Shown: piece by piece, positions 18,049-27,251 of the stretch
Layout: every line of letters begins with the position of its first letter
Position numbering within the stretch: position 1 is the first letter of the stretch
Assembly (NCBI GenBank): GCA_900539755.1
Contig: UQDC01000001.1
Span: 62,001 to 126,000, forward strand
DNA: 64,000 nt
Source of the DNA: an uncultured Alistipes sp.
Lineage (GTDB): Bacteria > Bacteroidota > Bacteroidia > Bacteroidales > Rikenellaceae
Direction: 5' to 3'
The notes under the pieces: generated by a model
Seen by the model: the letters and a program-made list of their open reading frames with translations, nothing else
The model's database searches: none
What the model was told of the DNA's origin: nothing
Made by a program: the position numbers and the translations under genes

Positions 18049-19119
18049 ATGGATCAAAAAGATATTTTGGAAGCCCTTCGGAAAGTCAAGCATCCCGAGA
18101 CGGGCAACGATATCGTTTCGCAAGGAATGGTCGAAAATCTGGTGGTAAACGACTCTAAAATTCAGTTTACACTCTCGTTTTCTCGCAGCCGCGATCCTTT
18201 TGCCACTTCACTCAAGCGTGCATGTGAAACAGTGCTTGCAGAGACCTTTCCACAATATGCCGATCAAATTTCAGTCTTTATCAAAGAGGCTGCACCCAAA
18301 AAGGTGGAACCCAAGAAACCCCAACCCGGCACCTGGACTGGCGGGATCAAACAGATTATTGCTGTCAGCTCTGCCAAAGGTGGTGTCGGTAAAAGTACCG
18401 TCACAGCCAATTTAGGTGTAGCTCTCCAACGAATGGGCTATAAAGTGGGGATTCTCGATGCCGATATTTATGGTCCTTCGATGCCTACGATGTTCGGCGT
18501 AGAAGGTTATCAACCAGCCGGAGATGAAGAGGAGGAGGGAACTCCACGCATCTATCCGGCCCTGAGCATGGGAATCAAGGTGATGTCGATCGGTTTCTTT
18601 ATCAATCCTAAAGATGCGCTGATCTGGCGGGGACCGATGGCAACCAACGCACTGCGTCAATTGGTTCATCAGACCGATTGGGGAGAGTTGGATTTTCTGT
18701 TGATCGATATGCCTCCCGGAACAGGTGATATTCACCTGTCGTTGATGCAAGACCTCAAGATTACCGGTGCCATCATCGTCAGCACTCCACAAAAGATTGC
18801 AGTTGCGGACGTACGGCGAGGTATCAGTATGTTCCGGGCCAAACAGATCAACATTCCGGTGTTAGGAATTGTTGAAAACATGGCATGGTTTACACCAGCC
18901 GAACTTCCTGGCAACCGGTATTACATTTTCGGAAAGGGTGGTGCACAGGAGTTGGCTCAGAGCGAAAACATTCCTGTTTTGGCTGAAATTCCGCTGATTC
19001 AGAGCGTTCGTGAGGCGGCTGATGAGGGAACGCCGATTGCTTCTCAAGAGAGTGCTTCCGCTGTTTTCTACACTGATTTGGCCAACAATATGCTCAAAGA
19101 GCTTCATTGGGATGCATAG
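18049..19119 (+). CDS. mrp: Mrp/NBP35-family iron-sulfur carrier ATPase
   Basis: P-loop ATPase thought to carry Fe-S clusters to target proteins in the cytosol. The N-terminal ~85 residues are a MIP18/DUF59 domain (DILEALRKVKHPETGNDIV). The deviant Walker A SSAKGGVGKST follows with Lys115, then DADIYGPSMPTMFG, IDMPPGTGDIHLSL and STPQKIAVADVRRG. The cluster-binding CxxC that usually follows the NM(S/A) motif is absent: the segment reads NMAWFTPAELPGNRYYIFG. The length of 356 aa is normal. It has its own promoter and is separated from nadA by ~510 bp, although NadA is itself an Fe-S enzyme. Confidence 0.93.
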   Translation: MDQKDILEALRKVKHPETGNDIVSQGMVENLVVNDSKIQFTLSFSRSRDPFATSLKRACETVLAETFPQYADQISVFIKEAAPKKVEPKKPQPGTWTGGIKQIIAVSSAKGGVGKSTVTANLGVALQRMGYKVGILDADIYGPSMPTMFGVEGYQPAGDEEEEGTPRIYPALSMGIKVMSIGFFINPKDALIWRGPMATNALRQLVHQTDWGELDFLLIDMPPGTGDIHLSLMQDLKITGAIIVSTPQKIAVADVRRGISMFRAKQINIPVLGIVENMAWFTPAELPGNRYYIFGKGGAQELAQSENIPVLAEIPLIQSVREAADEGTPIASQESASAVFYTDLANNMLKELHWDA

Positions 19120-19256
19120 TGATGATAACTTTTTTCACAATCGGACGCAGATGCATGTCCATCAACAGTTTATCTGCAATTGACAACTTATAATAAACTG
19201 TTAAAAAACGTTCGATTGGTTGTGAACTGAAAATGAAAGATTCTCGAAAAAAAGAC

Positions 19257-19286
19257 TTGACAAAACGGATTCGAGTTTGGTATAAT
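19257..19286 (+). promoter_or_regulatory. Sigma70-consensus-like sequence (TTGACA-N18-TATAAT)
   Basis: TTGACA at 19257-19262 and TATAAT at 19281-19286 are both exact E. coli-type hexamers, 18 bp apart. This is not the usual Bacteroidota promoter form. No gene follows within 340 bp, so it may be chance in A+T-rich DNA. Confidence 0.35.
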
Positions 19287-19316
19287 GAAGATGAAAGAAA
19301 ATGCAAACTCTTTTTA
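19273..19316 (+). terminator. Candidate terminator after mrp
   Basis: GAGTTTG (19273-19279) can pair with CAAACTC (19304-19310), which is followed by TTTTTATTA. The loop is long (24 nt), so the call is weak. It overlaps the promoter-like sequence. Confidence 0.35.
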
Positions 19317-19630
19317 TTACCGAATGTCAAAAGTTTTCAACGGACTTTTTCACCATCATTCACGACAAAAAACGGAGTGTTGATTTGTTCATAACGGTTT
19401 TCAACCGATGTTAACAACATATACTCGAAGACTGCTATAATAAATATAAAGTGATTTTTCACATCGCTGTAACTATTGATAACTTGTCATTAGAGTATTG
19501 ATAAACAAAACAGAAATTTACTGTTAGGAAGTTAACAACAACACTAACCGACATTATTCTTTTTCTTTGATTTTTAATTTTAAAAGGAAAAAAGAAAAAA
19601 TATAAATAAGAATTGTTCAAATCAGATAAG

Positions 19631-20584
19631 ATGAAGAACGCACAGTTTACAGACGAGCAGCTTCGTCAGATCGAACAGCTCCGGAGCCTGGCCAAACAGA
19701 AGAATGCCGTGATCATGGCCCACTACTATACCCGTCCGGAGATTCAGGAGGCTGCCGATTTCATTGGTGATTCGCTGGCCCTGTCGGAAAAGGCGGCCAA
19801 TACCGATGCGGATATTATCCTCTTTGCCGGGGTTCATTTCATGGCGGAGACGGCCAAAATTCTCTCACCAAAGAAAAAGGTGTTGTTGCCCGATCCTGAA
19901 GCCGGTTGTTCGCTGGCAGCTTCATGCGAGGCCAAGGCTTTTGCCGCATTTTTGAAACAGTATCCCGATTATACCGTAGTCTCTTATGTGAATACCTCGG
20001 TTGGGGTGAAGGCTTTGACCGATATTTGCTGCACCTCGAGCAATGCCGTGCAGATTGTCCGTTCTCTGCCTGAAGATGCCAAGATCATCTTTGCTCCTGA
20101 CCGCAATCTCGGTAACTACATCCAGAGCGTTACTGGGCGCAAAATGGTGGTTTGGGATGGTGCCTGCCATGTGCATGAAGAGTTCTCGTTAGAGAAGATC
20201 CTGGAGTTGAAGCGGGAATATCCGCAGGCTAAAGTGTTGGCACATCCCGAATGTAAGAAACCGGTTTTGATGATAGCCGATTATGTGGGTAGTACGGCTG
20301 CACTGCTCAAGTATGCTACCGAAAGTGATTGTGACACCTTTATTGTGGTGACCGAGCCGGGTATTCTGCATCAGATGGTCAAGGATAATCCGTCGAAACG
20401 GTTTATTCCGGCACCTCCGGTTGATTCTACTTGTGGGTGCAATGACTGTACCTACATGAAGATGGTTACCTTGGAAAAGATGATCACAGCTTTGCAGAAC
20501 GAACAACCCGAGGTAGAAATCGAGGAGTCGATTCGCGCCAAAGCGGAACGTTCTATTCGCAATATGTTAGCGATCAAATTATAG
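19631..20584 (+). CDS. nadA: Quinolinate synthase
   Basis: Condenses iminoaspartate with dihydroxyacetone phosphate to quinolinate in de novo NAD synthesis, using a [4Fe-4S] cluster. The three-repeat NadA fold is visible: MAHYYTRPEIQEAADFIGDSL, GCSLAASC (cluster ligand near Cys93), DICCTSSNAV (second ligand) and DSTCGCNDCTYMK (third ligand). The length is 317 aa. The frame opens at a TTG at 19613, but the ATG at 19631 is the better start. Neither nadB nor nadC lies nearby, so the pathway genes are dispersed. Confidence 0.95.
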   Translation: MKNAQFTDEQLRQIEQLRSLAKQKNAVIMAHYYTRPEIQEAADFIGDSLALSEKAANTDADIILFAGVHFMAETAKILSPKKKVLLPDPEAGCSLAASCEAKAFAAFLKQYPDYTVVSYVNTSVGVKALTDICCTSSNAVQIVRSLPEDAKIIFAPDRNLGNYIQSVTGRKMVVWDGACHVHEEFSLEKILELKREYPQAKVLAHPECKKPVLMIADYVGSTAALLKYATESDCDTFIVVTEPGILHQMVKDNPSKRFIPAPPVDSTCGCNDCTYMKMVTLEKMITALQNEQPEVEIEESIRAKAERSIRNMLAIKL

Positions 20585-20859
20585 GGATTGAATGTTCATT
20601 CTATTCCGATATTTCCAAGCTGTACCTTTTGTCTTGAAAAGCATCTCACATTAAGTGAAGCTTTAGGTAGGTTCTGTTCATCTTTTACTTTTCTTTTTTA
20701 TTACGATAGATCTCTCAATTCATTGAAATTAAAATAGAAAAAGATGAAGTAAAGGTTTAGTACGAACGGATTGTGCTTGCTTGTAGAAGGCTTAGATTAA
20801 CATCAATTTCTTTAATTAAAAAGTAGTTAGTTCATTCATAACGAATAAATAACAAAAAA

Positions 20860-23010
20860 ATGAGGAAGTGGAGTAGTTGGTTGCTCAGTGGATTGCTGGT
20901 GGCTACCGGTTTACAGGTTCGTGCCGATGAGGGTATGTGGTTGTTACCCTACCTGCAAAAGCTGAACATCAAAGAGATGAAAGCTAAAGGTTTGAAATTG
21001 TCGTCAGACCAAATCTATAACGTGAATGGCAATTCGCTTAAGGATGCGATTGTGATCTTTGGTGGAGGTTGTACCGGAGAGATTGTTTCGGCGAATGGTT
21101 TGGTCTTTACTAATCACCATTGCGGATATGGATCGATTCAACGTTTGAGTAGCGTTGAGCACGATTATCTTGAAAATGGATTCTGGGCGATGAACTATAA
21201 TGAAGAGTTGCCCTGTCCGGGGATGTCAGTAACCTTTATTCGCAGCATTGAAGATGTTTCGGATCAAATCCTGCCGAAGTTGAATGATTCCATGAGCGAA
21301 GAGCAGCGCCAGCAGTGTGTTGATTCGTTGAGCAAAGCTATCACCAAAGCGGCATTGCCTGAGAACAGCACCAAAGAGGCTTTTATTGAATCTTTTTTTG
21401 GTGGAAACCAATATTTGATGTTTGTAGTTGAACGCTACAAAGATATCCGTTTGGTAGGTACTCCCCCTTCGTCAATCGGTAAATTCGGTGGCGATACCGA
21501 TAACTGGATGTGGCCCCGCCATACTGGTGACTTCTCTATCTTCCGTGTCTATTCAGACAAAGAGGGTAAACCAGCAGCCTATTCTAAGGATAATATTCCT
21601 TATTCAACGCCTACACATCTGAAAATTTCACTTAAGGGTGTTAAGCCGGGTGATTATACCATGATTATGGGTTTCCCGGGTTCTACGGAGCGTTACATGA
21701 CATCATATGAGATCGACCAGGTACTGAACATTTCCAATCCGAACCGTATCTTCATTCGTGGTGAGCGTCAGAAGCTCATGATGGAGGATATGGTTGCCAG
21801 TGAGAAAGTACGTCTTCAGTATGCCAACAAGTATGCCGGTTCTTCTAATTATTGGAAGAATTCGATTGGTGAGAGTCGCGGTTTACGCAAATTGGGTGTT
21901 AAGGGGCAAAAAGAGGCTCTTGAAGCACGTTTCCGTGCTTGGGTGAATGAAGACCCTGCCCGTCAACAAAAGTATGGCAATGCACTTGATTTGATTAAGG
22001 AGTCGATTCATGAACTGAATCCGATTTTAAATTACCGTCAGTACATTTCCGAAGCACTGTTACGTGGAACGGAGATTATCACTTTTGCCAAGATGGCAGA
22101 TGTCCTGTTGGTTGATTCTCTTCCCAATGGGTTGGATACTGCGGCAGTTGCCAAGTATTTGAAGGGTGTTTCCAATATCTATAAAGATTACAATACGCCG
22201 ACAGATCGTAAGATTGCTAAGCGAATGATCCGTATTGTTTATGATAGCTTGTCTAAAGAGGAGCGTCCTGATATTTTCAATGTGATTGATTCACTTTATG
22301 CCGGTGATGTTGAGCGTTACGTAGATGATTTGTTCGACAATTCTCTGTTTGCTACACAGGAGCGTTTTGAAACTTTCCTGAAGAATCCGAATGCCGAGCA
22401 ACTCAAAAATGATCCTGCTTATTTGTTGGGTAAATCGGTATCACGTGCCTATTCTCGTGACGATAAGCGTGTAAAGGAGTTGAACAATCAATATGAGCGT
22501 GGTCATCGTCTCTTCATTGCTGGTTTGATGGAGATGATGCCGGATCATAAATTCTATCCGGATGCCAATTTCACGATCCGTTTGACCTATGGTCAAGTGT
22601 TGCCTTACCGTCCATCAGATGGTGTGATTTATGATTATTACACGACACTTGAAGGGGTAATTGCAAAAGAGGATCCGAGCAATCCATTGGAATTCACTGT
22701 ACCCGATAAATTGAAAGAGCTCTTCAAAAATAAGGATTACGGACAGTATGCTGAAGATGGTACTGTACGTGTCGGTTTCTTGAGTAATAACGATATTACC
22801 GGAGGAAACTCTGGTAGTCCTGTGTTGAATGGCAAAGGTGAACTGATTGGTTTGGCTTTTGACGGCAACTGGGAGGCCATGAGTGGTGATGTGGCTTTTG
22901 AGCCTGAGCTTCAACGTACAATCAGTGTAGATATTCGTTATGTCCTTTTCGTCATTGAAAAGTATGCTGGTGCCACCCGTTTGATTGATGAGTTGACACT
23001 GGTCAAATAA
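20860..23010 (+). CDS. S46-family dipeptidyl-peptidase (DPP7-like)
   Basis: Periplasmic or surface serine exopeptidase that removes dipeptides from the N-terminus of peptides, a key step in amino-acid nutrition of asaccharolytic Bacteroidota. A signal peptide (~1-22, ending VRADE) precedes the chymotrypsin-like fold. The catalytic His lies in FTNHHCGY (86/87) and the Ser in GGNSGSPV (Ser651). The residue 18 positions after the Ser is Gly669 (in FDGNWE). In characterised members Gly here goes with DPP7 (hydrophobic P1) and Arg with DPP11 (acidic P1), so DPP7-type specificity is inferred. The length of 716 aa is typical. A strong terminator follows. Confidence 0.93.
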   Translation: MRKWSSWLLSGLLVATGLQVRADEGMWLLPYLQKLNIKEMKAKGLKLSSDQIYNVNGNSLKDAIVIFGGGCTGEIVSANGLVFTNHHCGYGSIQRLSSVEHDYLENGFWAMNYNEELPCPGMSVTFIRSIEDVSDQILPKLNDSMSEEQRQQCVDSLSKAITKAALPENSTKEAFIESFFGGNQYLMFVVERYKDIRLVGTPPSSIGKFGGDTDNWMWPRHTGDFSIFRVYSDKEGKPAAYSKDNIPYSTPTHLKISLKGVKPGDYTMIMGFPGSTERYMTSYEIDQVLNISNPNRIFIRGERQKLMMEDMVASEKVRLQYANKYAGSSNYWKNSIGESRGLRKLGVKGQKEALEARFRAWVNEDPARQQKYGNALDLIKESIHELNPILNYRQYISEALLRGTEIITFAKMADVLLVDSLPNGLDTAAVAKYLKGVSNIYKDYNTPTDRKIAKRMIRIVYDSLSKEERPDIFNVIDSLYAGDVERYVDDLFDNSLFATQERFETFLKNPNAEQLKNDPAYLLGKSVSRAYSRDDKRVKELNNQYERGHRLFIAGLMEMMPDHKFYPDANFTIRLTYGQVLPYRPSDGVIYDYYTTLEGVIAKEDPSNPLEFTVPDKLKELFKNKDYGQYAEDGTVRVGFLSNNDITGGNSGSPVLNGKGELIGLAFDGNWEAMSGDVAFEPELQRTISVDIRYVLFVIEKYAGATRLIDELTLVK

Positions 23011-23033
23011 CGTCTTTTTAACTTGAATTTAAT

Positions 23034-23072
23034 AGGGAACAATTCGTCATGTACGGGTTGTTCCCTTTTTTT
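23034..23072 (+). terminator. Terminator of the S46 peptidase gene
   Basis: A ~14-bp stem (23034-23047 with 23053-23066, including two G-T pairs) and a 5-nt loop are followed directly by a run of T. It lies 24 bp after the stop codon. Confidence 0.85.
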
Positions 23073-23129
23073 GTTGCACCATGCGGCGTAAAATAGCCAT
23101 TGAAAAGTATTTATATCTGTAAAATACGT

Positions 23130-23137
23130 TATTTTTG
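23130..23137 (+). promoter_or_regulatory. -7 promoter element of glnS
   Basis: TATTTTTG matches TAnnTTTG and lies 34 bp before the ATG at 23172. Because it falls inside the longer open frame from 23100, it argues for the downstream start. Confidence 0.55.
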
Positions 23138-23171
23138 TGATTTGAACGCTATTAATGCTAATGCGAAGTAT

Positions 23172-24860
23172 ATGAGTACGGTAAATGAAGAGCCGGTTTC
23201 AAATGAGAGATCGCTCAATTTTCTTGAAGAGATTATAGAAAAGGGTTTGGCTGACGGTTCAGTCAAACAGATTCATACCCGTTTTCCACCGGAACCTAAC
23301 GGCTATTTGCATATTGGTCATGCAAAGAGTATTTGCCTCAATTTTGGTTTGGCAAAACGTTACGGTGGATTGTGTAATCTTCGTTTCGATGATACCAACC
23401 CTGTTAAGGAGGATGTCGAATATGTTGATTCCATTAAGGAAGATGTCCATTGGTTAGGTTTTGACTGGGCTGAGGAGCATTATGCTTCTGACTATTTCGA
23501 GCAGCTCTATGATTGGGCTGTTCAGTTGATTAAAATGGGTAAAGCCTATGTTGACGATCAGTCTCAGGAAGAGATTCGTTTAAACCGTGGTACTGTAACC
23601 GTTCCGGGCAAAGAGAGCCCATGGCGTAATCGTACTGTTGAAGAGAACCTTGATCTTTTTGCAAGAATGCGTGCTGGTGAGTTTGCCGATGGTGAGAAGG
23701 TTTTGCGTGCTAAGATTGATATGGCTCACCCAAACATGCTGTTGCGTGACCCGATCATGTACCGTATTCTCCATTCCGAGCACCATCGTACCGGAAACAA
23801 ATGGTGTATCTATCCGATGTATGATTATGCACATGGTCAGTCCGATTCAATTGAGGGGATTACCCATTCTATCTGTACGTTGGAATTTGATGTGCACCGC
23901 CCTTTGTATGATTGGTTTATCCAGCAATTGGGTATTTTCCAAAGTCACCAGTACGAGTTTGCTCGTTTGAATCTGACTTATACCATGATGAGTAAACGTA
24001 AATTGCTGCAGTGTGTTCAGGAAGGTATCGTAATGGGTTGGGATGACCCGCGTATGCCGACCATTTGCGGTTTGCGTCGTCGTGGTTATACGCCTGAGAG
24101 TATCCGCATGTTTGCAGATAAGGTTGGTGTTGCCAAACGTGATAACGTTATTGATCTTGGATTATTGGAATTCTGTGTTCGTGAAGACCTTAACAAGTGT
24201 GCAGAACGTCGCATGGCCGTTCTTGATCCAATCAAAGTGGTTATTACGAACTATCCAGAAGGTCAGACCGAAATGGTTGATTGTGTTAATAATCCTGAAG
24301 ATGAATCTGCAGGTCGCCGTAATGTGCCATTTTCTCGCGAAATTTACATTGAGAGAACTGACTTTATGGAAGAGCCACCTAAGAAGTATTATCGTCTTTC
24401 TCCGGGTAAAGAGGTGCGTTTGCGCTATGCTTATTTGATCCGTTGTGACGAGGTGATCAAAAATGATGCTGGTGAGATTGTAGAGTTGCGTTGTACATAC
24501 GATTCTATGTCAAAGGGTGGGCAATCTTCTGATGGTCGCAAGGTAAAAGGTGTTATTCATTGGGTATCAGCTGAACATGCTGTAGAGGCTGAAATCTGCC
24601 TATTTGATCGTCTCTTTACCCGCGAGAGTCTCGATGATATCGAAGAGGGTAAAACATTCAAAGATTACCTCAATCCTGACTCTTTAAAGGTCGTTAAGGG
24701 ATATATTGAACCCTCTTTGCAAGGTGTTTCTGTCGGTAGTAAGTACCAGTTTGAGCGTATCGGTTATTTCTGCGCTGATAAAGATTCTACTCCCGATAAG
24801 ATGGTCTTCAATCGCACAGTTACTTTAAAAGACAGTTGGGCCAAATTGGCTTCTAAATAA
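23172..24860 (+). CDS. glnS: Glutaminyl-tRNA synthetase
   Basis: Class I synthetase that charges tRNA-Gln directly with glutamine. The ATP-binding HIGH motif is at residues 47-50 ([14 protein letters not shown]). The GlnRS-specific FDDTNP, the second motif MMSKRKL (KMSKS type), and the C-terminal anticodon-binding barrels ([12 protein letters not shown] ... [16 protein letters not shown]) are all present, giving 562 aa. The frame extends 24 codons further upstream, but that extension has no family similarity and contains a promoter element, so I use the ATG at 23172. Its presence suggests glutamine is attached directly rather than through the GatCAB route. Confidence 0.95.
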   Translation: MSTVNEEPVSNERSLNFLEEIIEKGLADGSVKQIHTRFPPEPNGYLHIGHAKSICLNFGLAKRYGGLCNLRFDDTNPVKEDVEYVDSIKEDVHWLGFDWAEEHYASDYFEQLYDWAVQLIKMGKAYVDDQSQEEIRLNRGTVTVPGKESPWRNRTVEENLDLFARMRAGEFADGEKVLRAKIDMAHPNMLLRDPIMYRILHSEHHRTGNKWCIYPMYDYAHGQSDSIEGITHSICTLEFDVHRPLYDWFIQQLGIFQSHQYEFARLNLTYTMMSKRKLLQCVQEGIVMGWDDPRMPTICGLRRRGYTPESIRMFADKVGVAKRDNVIDLGLLEFCVREDLNKCAERRMAVLDPIKVVITNYPEGQTEMVDCVNNPEDESAGRRNVPFSREIYIERTDFMEEPPKKYYRLSPGKEVRLRYAYLIRCDEVIKNDAGEIVELRCTYDSMSKGGQSSDGRKVKGVIHWVSAEHAVEAEICLFDRLFTRESLDDIEEGKTFKDYLNPDSLKVVKGYIEPSLQGVSVGSKYQFERIGYFCADKDSTPDKMVFNRTVTLKDSWAKLASK

Positions 24861-24870
24861 TTTATTCATT

Positions 24871-24905
24871 AAGTCGGAGGTTTCGCCTCCGACTTATTTA
24901 ATTTT
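24871..24905 (+). terminator. Terminator of glnS
   Basis: Perfect 10-bp stem AAGTCGGAGG / CCTCCGACTT (24871-24880, 24886-24895) with a 5-nt TTTCG loop and a following T-rich tract. It lies directly between glnS and the next gene on the same strand. Confidence 0.88.
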
Positions 24906-24912
24906 TCTTCTG

Positions 24913-25581
24913 ATGTTTTTTCGTTTTGCAATATTGCTCTTTTCACTTATTGCTTCGATTCAATTATCTGTTTCTCAAGTGTTTGATTATCAGATATTTG
25001 TAACTACACCAGGATATACTTCAATTCGTAGTTATTCCAAAGAGACATTTCCTGAAATTAAGCGAGATTTTCACATAATGAATGGACCTGTTTCTGTTGT
25101 TGATTCTTTGTGTAGTGATAGTGTAACTCAAGTAAAATTGCAAATAGGATCACGCAAATTTTTATATTACGTAACACCAGATGCTCCCTTTGTACGTCTG
25201 ACTTTTGACCGTAACCGTCGTCGTTTTTCTGGTATTGGGTGCAATTTTGCTGACCAAGGAGATTATTGCTATGTGCCTCCTACTTTCAAAGGCATGAGTT
25301 TATCGGAACTTCCCAAGATATGGTTACCTGATATTAATCGGAAGATTGACGATAGAACCTCTTTAAAACGTGATTCAGCTACGGTTTTTGTCATTGAGGC
25401 TGATATTGACGAAAACGGGATGATCCATCGGATTGTGCCTTTAAGCGATACTCTATTTCAGTATTCTAAGGTTATTATCGATCAAATTTATGATAAAGCC
25501 GTTCGCGGATGGCACCCAGCTTCACGAAACGGCGTACCTTTCCGAGCTTTGGTGCAGATGAAATTTGAATTGAAAAAGTAG
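24913..25581 (+). CDS. Secreted protein with TonB C-terminal-like domain
   Basis: A 222-aa protein with a signal peptide (~1-21, ending SVSQ) and no other membrane segment. The last ~75 residues resemble the periplasmic C-terminal domain of TonB: VIEADIDENGMIHRIVPLSD, then a helix KVIIDQIYDKAVRGWHPASRNGVPFRALVQMKFEL. The WxPAxxNGxP...F ending is characteristic. The middle (30-130) is unlike anything I recognise, with two cysteine pairs. True TonB needs an N-terminal membrane anchor to couple to ExbBD. Here the leader looks cleavable, so energy transduction is doubtful. The A+T content is visibly higher than in neighbouring genes. Terminators on both sides make it monocistronic. Confidence 0.7.
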   Translation: MFFRFAILLFSLIASIQLSVSQVFDYQIFVTTPGYTSIRSYSKETFPEIKRDFHIMNGPVSVVDSLCSDSVTQVKLQIGSRKFLYYVTPDAPFVRLTFDRNRRRFSGIGCNFADQGDYCYVPPTFKGMSLSELPKIWLPDINRKIDDRTSLKRDSATVFVIEADIDENGMIHRIVPLSDTLFQYSKVIIDQIYDKAVRGWHPASRNGVPFRALVQMKFELKK

Positions 25582-25598
25582 TTTGTAAGACTTAAATC

Positions 25599-25640
25599 AA
25601 AAAAAAGAGGGATAATTTATTTATCCCTCTTTTTTTTATT
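25599..25640. terminator. Bidirectional terminator between the TonB-like gene and thiC
   Basis: An A-run, then GAGGGATAA, a 5-nt loop TTTAT (25616-25620), TTATCCCTC and a T-run (25621-25637). The flanking A and T runs make it efficient on both strands for the two convergent genes. Confidence 0.85.
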
Positions 25641-25652
25641 TGTTATCAATGC

Positions 25653-27182
<1,530 letters not shown>

Positions 27183-27186
27183 TTAC

Positions 27187-27202
27187 TGTTCCACGTGGAA
27201 CA
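27187..27202. promoter_or_regulatory. parS-like site 1
   Basis: The 16-bp perfect palindrome TGTTCCACGTGGAACA. It matches the ParB centromere site family (general form TGTTNCACGTGNAACA; the C/G variant occurs in Pseudomonas parS). ParB loads here as a CTP-dependent clamp to organise and segregate the origin region. It overlaps the thiC leader. Confidence 0.75.
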
Positions 27203-27228
27203 TTTAGTTTGTTATTCTTTTGTTGAAA

Positions 27229-27244
27229 TGTTCCACGTGGAACA
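27229..27244. promoter_or_regulatory. parS-like site 2
   Basis: A second identical 16-bp palindrome, its start 42 bp (about four helical turns) from the first. It lies 7 bp after the end of mnmG, and mnmG (gidA) is a gene commonly near the replication origin. A secondary role as mnmG transcription terminator is possible, since the plus strand continues with a T-run. Confidence 0.75.
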
Positions 27245-27251
27245 TTTTTTA

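Larger units (their letters stand above)
19120..19630. other. Long leader/intergenic region mrp-nadA
   Basis: A 511-bp, very A+T-rich spacer with many AAC/GTT-containing short repeats. It contains a hairpin with a T-run (19273-19316) and an E. coli-type promoter-like sequence (19257-19286), but no credible ORF. The last ~70 bp before nadA are almost pure A/T. Confidence 0.5.
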
